From assembly GCA_900316515.1 (NCBI GenBank), contig ONDE01000008.1, positions 1 through 64,000 on the forward strand: 64,000 bases of DNA, written 5' to 3'. The DNA is from an uncultured Bacteroidales bacterium. GTDB taxonomy: Bacteria; Bacteroidota; Bacteroidia; Bacteroidales; P3. Below, piece after piece: positions 50,775 through 57,972 of the stretch. Position numbers and translations under genes: made by a program. Below the pieces are notes generated by a model. It did no database searches, was not told where the DNA came from, and saw only the letters and a program-made list of their open reading frames with translations. The stretch's first letter is position 1, and the number at the start of each line of letters is the position of its first letter.

Positions 50775-51698
50775 ATGATAGACACGCTAAATATGATGAT
50801 TGGGAGCAAATTGATGAGCGGAATGAGTCCGTTGTCGATTGATAAATATATCTCGATGGATAAAACGGGAATATATGTGCGAAAAGGGACTCCGTATATA
50901 GTTGGTCACATAAACAACTACCGAGTGTATGCCGACGACAATGGAATCCGCCTATCCGGCAGCATCGCCAAGTTGAGCAAGGGAGAAAATGTGTCCACCC
51001 CAACACATAAGGACATCGACAATGGCCTCCAGTTACTGTCAGACACATTACATCTCGACGTTGGTATGGCCTCGGTTCTAAGAATCGACATTGCTTGTAC
51101 ATTTGGAATGAGCAACCCCGTTGCCAACTACTTAAACTTGTTGACATCCATACCAGGATATGAACGCGCATCCGTTGGAGACAATTCCCTCTACTTTTAT
51201 TCTCCCAATCGCAAACTGTACTTTTACGACAAGCGAGCCGAATTGTATAGCCGTGGGGAACGTATTCCTCGCACATGGTTGAACATACCCAATCTGTTGC
51301 GTTATGAGATGAGATTCAACTGGACGGTGGGGAAGCAAATTGTTCAAGACACACTCAAAGCCTCCTGCCTCCGAGAGCGCCAGCCGATGGTGCGGCTGGC
51401 GAGATTATGGGCGCAGGGGTACCAGCATATCGCGAAAAAGCAGGACGATCCATTCTTGAAGGTGATGACTCCTAAAGATGCCATAAATGTAATGCTTATT
51501 GACTTGTTGCGGAATGCGCCCGACAATTATCTTGACAATGTGGATGAAAGACTAAAGCAATCTGGCAATCTTGACAAAAAGCGACGATACCGGATGCGAC
51601 AACAAATTGAGGGGAAGATGAGATTATACAATAATCCTTTAATAAACGAACTTGATGCTGAGATAGAATCGGCAAAAGCAAGCCTCGGCGGTTGGTAA
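50775..51698 (+). CDS. Phage/plasmid replication initiation protein (gpII/X-like)
   Basis: 307 residues from the ATG at 50775; upstream sequence in frame contains the repeats and is probably not translated. The block NRKLYFYDKRAELYSRGE followed by LRYEMRFNWTVGKQI is characteristic of filamentous phage gpII/CRI-type rolling-circle initiators. VLRIDIACTF and PKDAINVMLIDLL are further matches to family structure. It would nick the origin strand and start replication of the excised circle. Confidence 0.8.
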   Translation: MIDTLNMMIGSKLMSGMSPLSIDKYISMDKTGIYVRKGTPYIVGHINNYRVYADDNGIRLSGSIAKLSKGENVSTPTHKDIDNGLQLLSDTLHLDVGMASVLRIDIACTFGMSNPVANYLNLLTSIPGYERASVGDNSLYFYSPNRKLYFYDKRAELYSRGERIPRTWLNIPNLLRYEMRFNWTVGKQIVQDTLKASCLRERQPMVRLARLWAQGYQHIAKKQDDPFLKVMTPKDAINVMLIDLLRNAPDNYLDNVDERLKQSGNLDKKRRYRMRQQIEGKMRLYNNPLINELDAEIESAKASLGGW

Positions 51699-51775
51699 AA
51701 CACCTCCAAATGTCACATAGTTACCAGTCCCAACGCGCACGCGCGCGAGGGGCAACACCTAAACACCAAAAGACA

Positions 51776-52189
51776 ATGCCTAACAAGCCATACAAGAAAC
51801 CGAGCCTTGAACAGTTGGAAGCCGTCCTTAAAGTCACTGGTGGCATTCTGTCCAGGACTGCAGAGATACTGGGATGCTGTCGCCTCACCCTCCGCCGTTG
51901 GATACGAAGCGACCCTGAATTTGCCAATGCTATTTACGATGCTCGGATGCTGACATTCGACAGATGTTTCTCCTCTGCACAACTTCTTGCCTTCGGCATA
52001 CCCATCACAGAAAACGGACAACTGAAAGGATGGAAGGTACGTCCCGATATACCAATGCTGATATTCCTCATGAAGAAGTTAGGCCGCGAGGAAGGTTTCG
52101 ACCCCGACCACCCCAAAAAACCGAAGAACCGAGAGAAAACAAAAATGGAGCGATGGATTGAGCAAGAAATGAGTAATTCCCCGAGCTGA
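51776..52189 (+). CDS. HTH protein resembling a small terminase subunit
   Basis: 137 residues from the ATG at 51776 (alternatives: ATG 51710, TTG 51692). SLEQLEAVLKVTGGILSRTAEILGCCRLTLRRWIRSDPEF is a helix-turn-helix of the kind seen in small terminase subunits and Fis-like HTH_8 domains. The rest is helical and basic (KKPKNREKTKMERW). It could mark DNA for packaging if the element is a phage satellite, or act as a regulator. Not identified further. Confidence 0.6.
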   Translation: MPNKPYKKPSLEQLEAVLKVTGGILSRTAEILGCCRLTLRRWIRSDPEFANAIYDARMLTFDRCFSSAQLLAFGIPITENGQLKGWKVRPDIPMLIFLMKKLGREEGFDPDHPKKPKNREKTKMERWIEQEMSNSPS

Positions 52190-52299
52190 ACTTCCATGCC
52201 CCCATCTTCAGCATGCTCACCTATGCCGATCAATGTTATTTGAAGAACTACTCCCTATCAAGCATCGAAAATCACTTCCATCCGCAGGAAAATGACTGA
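52177..52299 (+). pseudogene. Possible 3' remnant of a coding sequence
   Basis: A frame open for 40 codons without a start encodes ELNFHAPIFSMLTYADQCYL and onward to a stop at 52297. Composition looks protein-like, and it immediately follows the element's last gene. It may be the truncated tail of a host or phage gene at the right border. Low certainty. Confidence 0.25.
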
Positions 52300-52382
52300 G
52301 AATTGGCTGAAGGGGCCGGAATTAGAATTAAAGTAAGTTTCACATGATGCACCGTGCGGAATACAAAACTATAAAAAGAACC

Positions 52383-52409
52383 ACGGCAAGCGTGGGTAAC
52401 GCTTGCCGT
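52383..52409. terminator. Bidirectional terminator
   Basis: ACGGCAAGCG (52383-52392) pairs with CGCTTGCCGT (52400-52409). On the minus strand it is followed by GGTTCTTTTTATAG, on the plus strand by ATTTCC and later a T run. It separates the integrative genes from the minus-strand trio. Confidence 0.8.
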
Positions 52410-52435
52410 GAGATTTCCTTAGTTCTGATTGTTTT

Positions 52436-52858
52436 TTATTTCTGCTTTTGGTTGGCTGAATTCTGGAAATTTACAATGGGAAGAACAATAGGAGGAATGC
52501 CAGCCTTGATAGAAAGACTGCTAATATGTTCACGGATATATGGGAAGATAATAGCAGCTCCGTTGATACGGCCAAAATTTTCTAGATTATCTGCCAAAGG
52601 TGTCTCTCCGACACACTCGAACACACCAACCATTTTAGCCTCAATTCTCACCTGGGATTTACCCTGAAACTGTTGATTAATAACCACTTGTAACATGACG
52701 TTAACCGTTTTTCCATCAATATTTACGGCCGTATTAATATTGAGATTGTTTTCGACGTTGGGGTCGAATGAAACGGCATCCTCACGGTGAAACATGCTAT
52801 CAATTAGCAATATATGCTGGAGGGTGAATCCTGATCTAGTGATATCTTTCTGTTCCAT
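52436..52858 (-). CDS. SecB-like chaperone
   Basis: 140 residues matching the SecB fold: EAKMVGVFECVGETPLADNL aligns with the EVQQGGIFxIxG region, and AAIIFPYIREHISSLS followed by GIPPIVLPIVNF matches the conserved NILFPYARECIT and FPQLNLAPVNF of E. coli SecB. It lies in an accessory region as the third gene of a minus-strand trio, 14 bp after the middle gene. In toxin-antitoxin-chaperone systems a SecB-like protein protects the antitoxin and senses stress or phage. Housekeeping secretion is the alternative. Confidence 0.82.
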   Translation of the reverse strand: MEQKDITRSGFTLQHILLIDSMFHREDAVSFDPNVENNLNINTAVNIDGKTVNVMLQVVINQQFQGKSQVRIEAKMVGVFECVGETPLADNLENFGRINGAAIIFPYIREHISSLSIKAGIPPIVLPIVNFQNSANQKQK

Positions 52859-52872
52859 ACTATTAAATGTTT

Positions 52873-53325
52873 TTAAGCAGCAAACGAATATTCTATTACC
52901 GGTGTAGATGGAATAGAATAAGGTGCTATATTAAAATCATAATGGCCTAGCTTAGAAGAACTGAATTCTCGATTATCAATTTTGTGAATTGAAAAGAATG
53001 GGGAAATCGCAATTGGCTTTACCTCGTTTACTGTATAATCGGAATTCCTATATTGGACACCATATTTAACGATTTCTGGGTTTTCTAATTTTGAAAGGGA
53101 ATCTTCGGAAATAAAATAGATACATTCTGTAGGAAATAGTCTCACAAATTCAGAGAAAGTATCACATTGCCAATCAAGGAACTGGGCGTTTTCATATACA
53201 GAAAGCGGAGTAACCTCAATTGCATAAGTGTAAGAAAAAGCATCATACTGCATTCTTACTCTAGCCGTAGGGAACAATGTGACCAACTGATTAACTTTTT
53301 GTTCGACAAAAACTTTAGATATCAT
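52873..53325 (-). CDS. Unknown protein, middle gene of HEPN-SecB trio
   Basis: 150 residues, no signal peptide. VFVEQKVNQLVTLFPTARVR, a strand pair YTYAIEVTPLSVYENAQF, a helix with CDTFSEFVRLFPTECIYFIS, and a C-terminal FNIAPYSIPSTPVIEYSFAA that is hydrophobic and probably unstructured. I recognise no family. The start overlaps the HEPN-like gene stop by 4 bp (ATGA), so it is coupled to it. By position between a HEPN-like protein and a chaperone it could be the antitoxin; a chaperone-addiction tail at its C-terminus would fit the known scheme. That is inference. Confidence 0.65.
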   Translation of the reverse strand: MISKVFVEQKVNQLVTLFPTARVRMQYDAFSYTYAIEVTPLSVYENAQFLDWQCDTFSEFVRLFPTECIYFISEDSLSKLENPEIVKYGVQYRNSDYTVNEVKPIAISPFFSIHKIDNREFSSSKLGHYDFNIAPYSIPSTPVIEYSFAA

Positions 53326-53735
53326 GTTTTAGGTTTGATATATTTATTCAAAATGTTTATCACTTCCTCGGCATACGCTATCGCACGCTCACTATCATTC
53401 TTGAAAATTGTGTGCTCAGTATAATCGGCCTTTATTCTAAACCCCTTCAAATCATTAATTTTACTATTAAATCTACTATAATCATATTTTGCTTCTGGGG
53501 TATTGAGACTTATAAGATAACTACTAAACTCACTATTGAGAAGATTATGGTTTCCTGCACGAGAATCCTGCAAGTCTGCCTTAGTTTTGTGTTTGATATA
53601 ATACCAAAAATACTGTACTAATTGCAGACAAGCATAGTAAGCACAATGAGGCACGCACAAATAATTATCATTCTTGTGCAACTCTTTTGCAGTGCTAAGC
53701 ATCTGACCTTGTTTTGATTGATAAGATGTCGTCAC
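53322..53735 (-). CDS. HEPN-like domain protein
   Basis: 137 residues from a GTG at 53735 (a Met at codon 12 is an alternative). The helix AKELHKNDNYLCVPHCAYYACLQLVQYF matches the first conserved helix pair of HEPN domains, and GFRIKADYTEHTIFKNDSER followed by AIAYAEEVINILNKYI matches the C-terminal helices. The RNase RX4-6H motif is not clear: SRAGNH (RX3H) is the nearest, in the right place for the catalytic loop. HEPN proteins are often RNase toxins or phage-defence effectors. A perfect promoter (53762-53792) precedes it, so the trio is an independent operon. Confidence 0.7.
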   Translation of the reverse strand: MTTSYQSKQGQMLSTAKELHKNDNYLCVPHCAYYACLQLVQYFWYYIKHKTKADLQDSRAGNHNLLNSEFSSYLISLNTPEAKYDYSRFNSKINDLKGFRIKADYTEHTIFKNDSERAIAYAEEVINILNKYIKPKT

Positions 53736-53761
53736 TATTTATGCCGCCATAAAAAGTTCTG

Positions 53762-53792
53762 CAAAGATATAAATATTTTTTGAACTGACAAA
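53762..53792 (-). promoter_or_regulatory. Promoter of HEPN-SecB trio
   Basis: Minus-strand TTTG (53792-53789) and TATCTTTG (53769-53762) are 19 bp apart, 27 bp before the start codon, an optimal Bacteroidota promoter. Confidence 0.75.
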
Positions 53793-53881
53793 ATTTATTT
53801 ATTTAAATATAAAAAAGTGAGGGGAAGTTGGCAGGGGGGATATTGAACTGAAATATCTACTTTTGTTTTGAAAGTAGTAAA

Positions 53882-53920
53882 CCGAGGGCGAGGCCGGGAG
53901 GTCTCGCCCTCGGATTTTTA
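53882..53920. terminator. Strong hairpin downstream of DUF4248-like gene
   Basis: CCGAGGGCGAG (53882-53892) pairs with CTCGCCCTCGG (53903-53913). ATTTTTA follows on the plus strand and GTTTACTACTTTC on the minus strand; the only adjacent gene end is the minus-strand DUF4248-like gene. Confidence 0.75.
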
Positions 53921-53939
53921 ATGTTTTGGGGAGATTACT

Positions 53940-54143
53940 TCAGGGTTCGCCGAGGAAGGAGAAGAGGATTTGGAGTTGGCGGGGGGAGAGGCGTTTTTGG
54001 GCGGGGCGGTAGCCGGTGGGGCGGAGGGCGTCGAGGAGGCCGGGGGTGAGGTTGATTTCACGGGCGAGGAGACGGCTCGCGGTTTTCTTGCTACAGCCAT
54101 CAAAATAGGCCATAGCAAGGTCTTGCTTGAATTGGTAATGCAT
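53940..54143 (-). CDS. DUF4248-like small DNA-associated protein
   Basis: 67 residues: YFDGCSKKTASRLLAREI followed by LTPGLLDALRPTGYRPAQKRL and SPRQLQILFSFLGEP. This pattern of two helices and a closing PRQLxLIxxFLGEP is what I recall of Bacteroidales DUF4248, often found near HU-like proteins. It may be a small helix-turn-helix protein. A competing frame on the same strand (53918-54118) is Pro/Ser-rich and not credible. Confidence 0.7.
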   Translation of the reverse strand: MHYQFKQDLAMAYFDGCSKKTASRLLAREINLTPGLLDALRPTGYRPAQKRLSPRQLQILFSFLGEP

Positions 54144-54240
54144 AGATTTGAAATTTTTTGTTAAACATTTTGGCTGTAAGGCCGTTGTTTGTTTGGAAAT
54201 TTCAAACTATGCAGTGAGGAAAGAAAAAGAGAAAAAGGCC

Positions 54241-54266
54241 GCGACAGGCGCGGGTGCGCCTGTCGC
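54241..54266 (-). terminator. Terminator of the lipoprotein gene
   Basis: GCGACAGGCGC (54241-54251) pairs with GCGCCTGTCGC (54256-54266). On the minus strand the sequence GGCCTTTTTCTCTTTTTC follows. Confidence 0.75.
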
Positions 54267-54300
54267 AGGTATGGGCCAGATTATTTACTGAAATTTATAA

Positions 54301-54341
54301 CATTGCGGCGAGGGATTTGATGGTGTGGTGTTGCATATTGG
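54301..54341 (-). repeat. Duplicate of the lipoprotein gene start
   Basis: TGCGGCGAGGGATTTGATG at 54304-54322 is identical to 54775-54793 in the N-terminal coding part of the lipoprotein gene, and the flanks stay similar for about 36 bp. Translated, it would read M-Q-H-H-T-I-K-S-L-A-A. It is the remnant of a partial duplication or of a lost paralogue. Confidence 0.7.
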
Positions 54342-54360
54342 AGGTGCTTTTGATGGTTCG

Positions 54361-54807
54361 TTATTCCGCCAGCGGATGGTAAGTTCGATTTAAATCGGTG
54401 GTGATGGTAGTGTCGGCGGGATTGTAGCTGAAGGAAATCGGATTTTCAGGATGGGTGGTGAGCCAATAGGCACCCTCCAGCGTGAGGCCGTCGAAACGGT
54501 ACTTGATGTCGTCGAGAGATTCAATAATTACCTGCCCGTTACTGCTTAAGAGGCCATAATCCGTCCCTGTGCTGTCGGTGACGAAACGCAAAACGTCCTT
54601 GTCAGTAACATTGCCGTCCACACTCAAATTTTCCCACGCAGTGCCGACGAGCGACACAGGCTGTGGGTCGGGTTGTTGCGGCACGGTGTCGGTGGGGCCG
54701 GCGGGGATAGTGTCGTTAATGTTGAACATGTCGTCGGGGTCGCAGGCGACCAGCAGCATTGTGCCCAAGGCAAGTGCGGCGAGGGATTTGATGATGTTGT
54801 GTGTCAT
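54361..54807 (-). CDS. Lipoprotein of unknown function
   Basis: 148 residues with a type II signal: ALALGTMLLVAC gives a lipobox with Cys22. A Pro/Thr-rich linker (DTVPQQPDPQPVS) precedes a small beta domain (GTAWENLSVDGNV, YGLLSSNGQVIIESLDDIKY, LTLEGAYWLTTHPENP) that resembles lipocalin-like or META-type domains of Bacteroidales. It is probably anchored in the outer membrane. Function unknown. Confidence 0.7.
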   Translation of the reverse strand: MTHNIIKSLAALALGTMLLVACDPDDMFNINDTIPAGPTDTVPQQPDPQPVSLVGTAWENLSVDGNVTDKDVLRFVTDSTGTDYGLLSSNGQVIIESLDDIKYRFDGLTLEGAYWLTTHPENPISFSYNPADTTITTDLNRTYHPLAE

Positions 54808-54845
54808 ATTGAATCTGTTTTAAAGAGTGTGTTTTCAATCTTAAA

Positions 54846-54886
54846 ACGATACCTCGTATCGTATGGTGGTCGATACCTCGTATCGT
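54846..54886. repeat. Two small word-palindromes
   Basis: CGATACCTCGTATCG occurs twice (54847-54861 and 54871-54885), each a near palindrome GATAC-CTC-GTATC, separated by TATGGTGGT. They lie between the LRR gene end and the lipoprotein start and may fold as a pair of hairpins. Confidence 0.8.
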
Positions 54887-54906
54887 TTCACATGCCCTTC
54901 TAATGC

Positions 54907-56382
54907 TTACTTCATTACTACGATTTTCCGCGCCGGACGGTCGCCGACCTTCACAATATAAACTCCCGTGGGCAGTGCCTCATTGCGGACGCTGCGGCCG
55001 GTGATGTCGTAGATGCGGACGCTCTCGCCCTCGGCTCCCTCGACCACGATGCGGTCTCCGAGCGTATAGATGTTGATGGCGTCCTCTTCGATACCGTCAA
55101 TTCCTGCACCGCAGTCGGCCTGAATATTATGAAATTGGCTCCAATAGGGGGCTGCGGCGTAGAGCGAGTCGCTATGGCAGGGAACGATGAGGGTAAGGTT
55201 GCTGTTCATCTGGGTGAAGGTGTTGGCGAAAGCCACGGGTGGCTCTGGGGCAAGGGAGACAAGGGTGTCTATGTTGCGGCATTGGAAGAAGGCGGCCTCG
55301 CCAATATGAGTGAGACCTGCAGGCAGCGTGAGTTTCGTCAACTCCCAACACTCGTGGAACGCCGCTGTGTCGATATATACCACCGAAGAGGGGATATTCA
55401 CCTCCTCCAAACCTGTGCAGCCGAAGAAGGTCTGGTAGCGGATGGTGTCGATGCCCTCGGGGAGCCGTATCTTCTTGATGCTGCCCGAATAGTTGTAGCA
55501 GAAAGCCATACGTCCGATATACTGCACCGAGTTAGGAACAATTATAGAGTCAAGATGAGTGCATGAATTGAAAGCCCCATTGTCAATGAATGTCACACGG
55601 TTGCCCAGTTCAATCTTCTTCATGTTGCTGTAGTAGAAAGCACCGTTGCCGATAGTGGCAGCCGCGTCATCGATAGTCACTGTGGCAGTAGGCCGGAATG
55701 CCGAATAGAACGCCGACTTGCCTATATGTTTTACCGTCGAAGGAATGGTAATTCCCTCCAACCCGTCGCATACTCCGAAAGCCTGATTTCCAATGGTGTC
55801 GAGCCCTTCGGGGAGCGTGACGGAGGTCAGCGATGATTTATAGTAGAAGGCTCGTGTCCCGATAACACGAACAGTGACTGGCACCACTGCCGAGGTGATG
55901 TGACGGCTGGCGGTGAGGTGGGTCTTGCTGTTGTCGGAATAGAAAAGGCTGTCCTCCTCGTATCCGTTCACCGTGTTGGCGCCCCAGGGGCTTCCGGTAG
56001 CAATTCCGTGGTAAATGACATTGGGAACCAGCGAGAAAGCCTTGTTGCCTATAATCGTAATCCCATCGGGGACGGTTATTGTCTCAATCTCCAGATGGCT
56101 TTGAAAGGCTTCTTCGGACACTTCCGTGACAGCGTATCTCACTCCCTCATGCTCCACGCTGTCGGGCAGCACAAGGTCGGCGTTGTATTGGATGTAATGT
56201 GTGTTGTACGACCAAGCGTCCCCGCGCACGCTGACGTGGTGTGCCGCCGAGTCGACGATGGTGCAGAGCAGCGTGTCGCCCTGCGGGGTGACGGCCTGGA
56301 AATCGTAACTTGACTGTGCCTTTGCGGCGGTGGTCATGGTCAGCACCGCGAGGAGTGCAAGGAGTGTTTTTGTACGTTTCAT
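54907..56382 (-). CDS. T9SS leucine-rich-repeat (BspA-like) surface protein
   Basis: 491 residues from the ATG at 56382; an ECF-type promoter lies upstream. After the signal peptide (MKRTKTLLALLAVLTMTTAAKA) come about ten BspA-type LRR_5 repeats with the core pattern ITIPSTVKHIGKSAFYS, VTLPEGLDTIGNQAFG and so on. The C-terminus (YTLGDRIVVEGAEGESVRIY and TGVYIVKVGDRPARKIVVMK) is a T9SS type A sorting domain. BspA-like proteins bind host matrix proteins or other bacteria. Shared promoter motif suggests that the ECF sigma factors control it. Confidence 0.9.
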   Translation of the reverse strand: MKRTKTLLALLAVLTMTTAAKAQSSYDFQAVTPQGDTLLCTIVDSAAHHVSVRGDAWSYNTHYIQYNADLVLPDSVEHEGVRYAVTEVSEEAFQSHLEIETITVPDGITIIGNKAFSLVPNVIYHGIATGSPWGANTVNGYEEDSLFYSDNSKTHLTASRHITSAVVPVTVRVIGTRAFYYKSSLTSVTLPEGLDTIGNQAFGVCDGLEGITIPSTVKHIGKSAFYSAFRPTATVTIDDAAATIGNGAFYYSNMKKIELGNRVTFIDNGAFNSCTHLDSIIVPNSVQYIGRMAFCYNYSGSIKKIRLPEGIDTIRYQTFFGCTGLEEVNIPSSVVYIDTAAFHECWELTKLTLPAGLTHIGEAAFFQCRNIDTLVSLAPEPPVAFANTFTQMNSNLTLIVPCHSDSLYAAAPYWSQFHNIQADCGAGIDGIEEDAINIYTLGDRIVVEGAEGESVRIYDITGRSVRNEALPTGVYIVKVGDRPARKIVVMK

Positions 56383-56410
56383 TGTCTTGATGATATTATG
56401 TTTTCTTACT

Positions 56411-56445
56411 ATATATATACCCCAAAATCGGGTCGAATCTGACAT
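56411..56445 (-). promoter_or_regulatory. Predicted ECF-type promoter of the LRR gene
   Basis: On the minus strand ATGTCAGATT (56445-56436), 15 bp, then GTATATATAT (56420-56411). The same two blocks with the same spacing stand before the sigma gene at 57725, and an A-tract plus CACCCCCG precedes both. Confidence 0.65.
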
Positions 56446-56459
56446 CGGGGGTGATTTTT

Positions 56460-56930
56460 TTAGGATTCGCCAGTTGACTTCTTCATGTTGTAGTAGAAGA
56501 CGGTATGCATTTCGGCGGCATTGCAGGTGTGGAAGACGGCGAATGTCTTGGTGTCGCAGGAGATGGCGAGGATTTCGGCATCGGGGAAGTCGCCGCGAAC
56601 GATTTGCGCGTAGTCGTGGCGGTTGACCTGACGGGAGAAGATGGCGTGGGGGTCGATGTCCTCTATGGTTTCGACAATGTCGGAGATGGCGAAGTCGGCG
56701 CAGAGTGCCTGCCAGGCGCTGTCGGTGGTGGCTTCGAGGAGGGTGACGTCGAGGGTGAGGGTGTCATTGACGGGGAAGTTGTGGATGTAGCTGGCGGCTA
56801 TGCCGTCGGCATTTTCGTAGCGGCGGTAGAGGTCGCTGACGTGGCGCTCGGGGAGGAGGTAGCGCCAGGCGGCGACGGCGGCGACACCGAGGAGGGTGAG
56901 GAGGAGGAAGGCGAGAATCCACTTTTTCAT
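56460..56930 (-). CDS. Third component of ECF module 1, membrane-anchored
   Basis: 156 residues from the ATG at 56930, with an N-terminal helix (ILAFLLLTLLGVAAVAAW). The mature start YRRYENADGIAASYIHNFPV resembles YKHYANRQGIKAYCVERYPL in the protein at 58782, and both have a following VTLLEA/VTFFEA strand and a late nonpolar CDTKTFAVFHTC / CPSDRMVILAFHV strand. So it is a diverged counterpart. Its gene overlaps the preceding small membrane protein by 4 bp. Function unknown; sensor or effector of the sigma module. Confidence 0.7.
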   Translation of the reverse strand: MKKWILAFLLLTLLGVAAVAAWRYLLPERHVSDLYRRYENADGIAASYIHNFPVNDTLTLDVTLLEATTDSAWQALCADFAISDIVETIEDIDPHAIFSRQVNRHDYAQIVRGDFPDAEILAISCDTKTFAVFHTCNAAEMHTVFYYNMKKSTGES

Positions 56931-57205
56931 AGGCTTGCCATCATTACGTTTACACGGGAGCAGGCATCGTCGGCGCAGCACTGGAGGTTGCCGCTGACGT
57001 AGGTGTCGGTGCGCTCGGGCATGAGGCGCGCGGCGGAGCCTACGCAGGCGGCGACGGCGACGACGAGGAGGGCGGAACGGAAGATGTTCTGTCGGCGGCG
57101 CTCACGGCGTTCGACCCAGTCGGCGAAGCCGTCGGTCATGAAGCGGAGCTCATTACTAATGCGTGATTGCGTGAATGCGTTAATGTGTGAGTGGTTATCT
57201 TCCAT
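56927..57205 (-). CDS. Small membrane protein of ECF module 1, possible anti-sigma
   Basis: 92 residues: a cytoplasmic N-terminus with a helix ISNELRFMTDGFADWVERRE, a single membrane helix (FRSALLVVAVAACVGSAARL) and a short periplasmic tail with Cys pairs (LQCCADDACS). Position right after the sigma gene (11-bp overlap) and topology match an anti-sigma factor, though it is short and no ZAS motif is present. A short-word stretch (57158-57192) encodes part of its N-terminus. Confidence 0.65.
   Translation of the reverse strand: MEDNHSHINAFTQSRISNELRFMTDGFADWVERRERRRQNIFRSALLVVAVAACVGSAARLMPERTDTYVSGNLQCCADDACSRVNVMMASL
57158..57192. repeat. Short-word repeat in the anti-sigma-like gene
   Basis: Words AATGCGT, ATTGCGTG and TTAATGTGTG in tandem, coding for SHINAFTQSRISNE on the minus strand. 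The TTAATGTGT word also occurs in the element at 47304-47411. Confidence 0.55.
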
Positions 57206-57725
57206 ACTGGCGGAGTTTTTTTATGATTCGGCTGATGCGTTGGTAGACGGCGTCGCGGGAGAGGGTGAGACCGGAGGTAGCGGCGAGGCGGTCGGCGATT
57301 TCCTGCGCGTCGTAGCCCTCGAAACGGAGTTGCATAAGCTGCTGTTCGTCGGGCGGGAGGAGTGCGAGGAGGTCGAAGAGGGTGTCGGAGAGGTCGAGGC
57401 CGGGGATGGCGAGGGTGTCGGCCAGCTCGTCGGAGAGGGGGTCCGGCTCGGGCTCCTGACGGCGGTGGAGGTCGAGGATGACGGTCTCGGTGAGCTTTTC
57501 GAGCCAGCGGCGCTGCCGTGCCTCGGAGGCGGAGAGGTCGAGCTGGTCGAACTTGAGCCAGAGGACTATCCAGACTTCCTGTGCCAGGTCCTCGGCGCGG
57601 GCCTTGCGGTCGTCGCGGTTGCCGCGTCCGCGGCGGGCAAAGCGCCAGCAGACGCGCCACACCGTGGAGCGGTGGCGGCGCATGAAGGCGCAGTAGGCGT
57701 CGTGCCGGGAGGTGTCGGGTGTCAT
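57195..57725 (-). CDS. ECF sigma factor, module 1
   Basis: 176 residues from the ATG at 57725 (GTG one codon earlier). Region 2: WRVCWRFARRGRG, then EDLAQEVWIVLWLKFDQ; region 4: LLALLPPDEQQLMQLRFEGYDAQEIADRLAA followed by LSRDAVYQRISRIIKKLRQ. It directs RNA polymerase to a small regulon, probably including its own gene and the LRR surface protein that share the same promoter motif. Confidence 0.87.
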   Translation of the reverse strand: MTPDTSRHDAYCAFMRRHRSTVWRVCWRFARRGRGNRDDRKARAEDLAQEVWIVLWLKFDQLDLSASEARQRRWLEKLTETVILDLHRRQEPEPDPLSDELADTLAIPGLDLSDTLFDLLALLPPDEQQLMQLRFEGYDAQEIADRLAATSGLTLSRDAVYQRISRIIKKLRQYGR

Positions 57726-57790
57726 CACTTCTTGCTGTTAATCGTTGGCGGGTTTTCGGGCACGATTTCAAAACCGTGCCCCTCTATAAA

Positions 57791-57822
57791 TATATACGTA
57801 ATTTTTGAGGCAAATCTGACAT
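57791..57822 (-). promoter_or_regulatory. Predicted ECF promoter of module 1
   Basis: On the minus strand ATGTCAGATT (57822-57813), 15 bp, then GTATATA (57797-57791), about 65 bp before the sigma start. Upstream A-tract and CACCCCTC also match the LRR promoter. Confidence 0.65.
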
Positions 57823-57883
57823 GAGGGGTGAAATTTTTTTTGAGGATTTTTGGAAATGTGGTGAGAATCAGGTGGATATGGAA

Positions 57884-57955
57884 ATGTTAAAAGTGAAGAG
57901 TTAAAAGTGAAAAGTTGGGGTGAATGGGCGGAATGGGTTTAATGGGCGGGGCGAA
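57884..57955. repeat. Short-word repeat between ECF modules
   Basis: AAAAGTGAA(G/A)AGTT words in tandem followed by GAATGGGCG/TAATGGGCG words. No clear complementary arm. Confidence 0.6.
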
Positions 57956-57972
57956 AAAAAATTTTCCAACCG

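Noticed and set aside
53918..54118. Pro/Ser-rich minus-strand open frame
   Set aside because: It overlaps the DUF4248-like gene in another frame and shows only GC-rich low-complexity translation.
57136..57771. Arg/Pro-rich minus-strand open frame over the sigma gene
   Set aside because: It is a frame-shifted shadow of sigma module 1.
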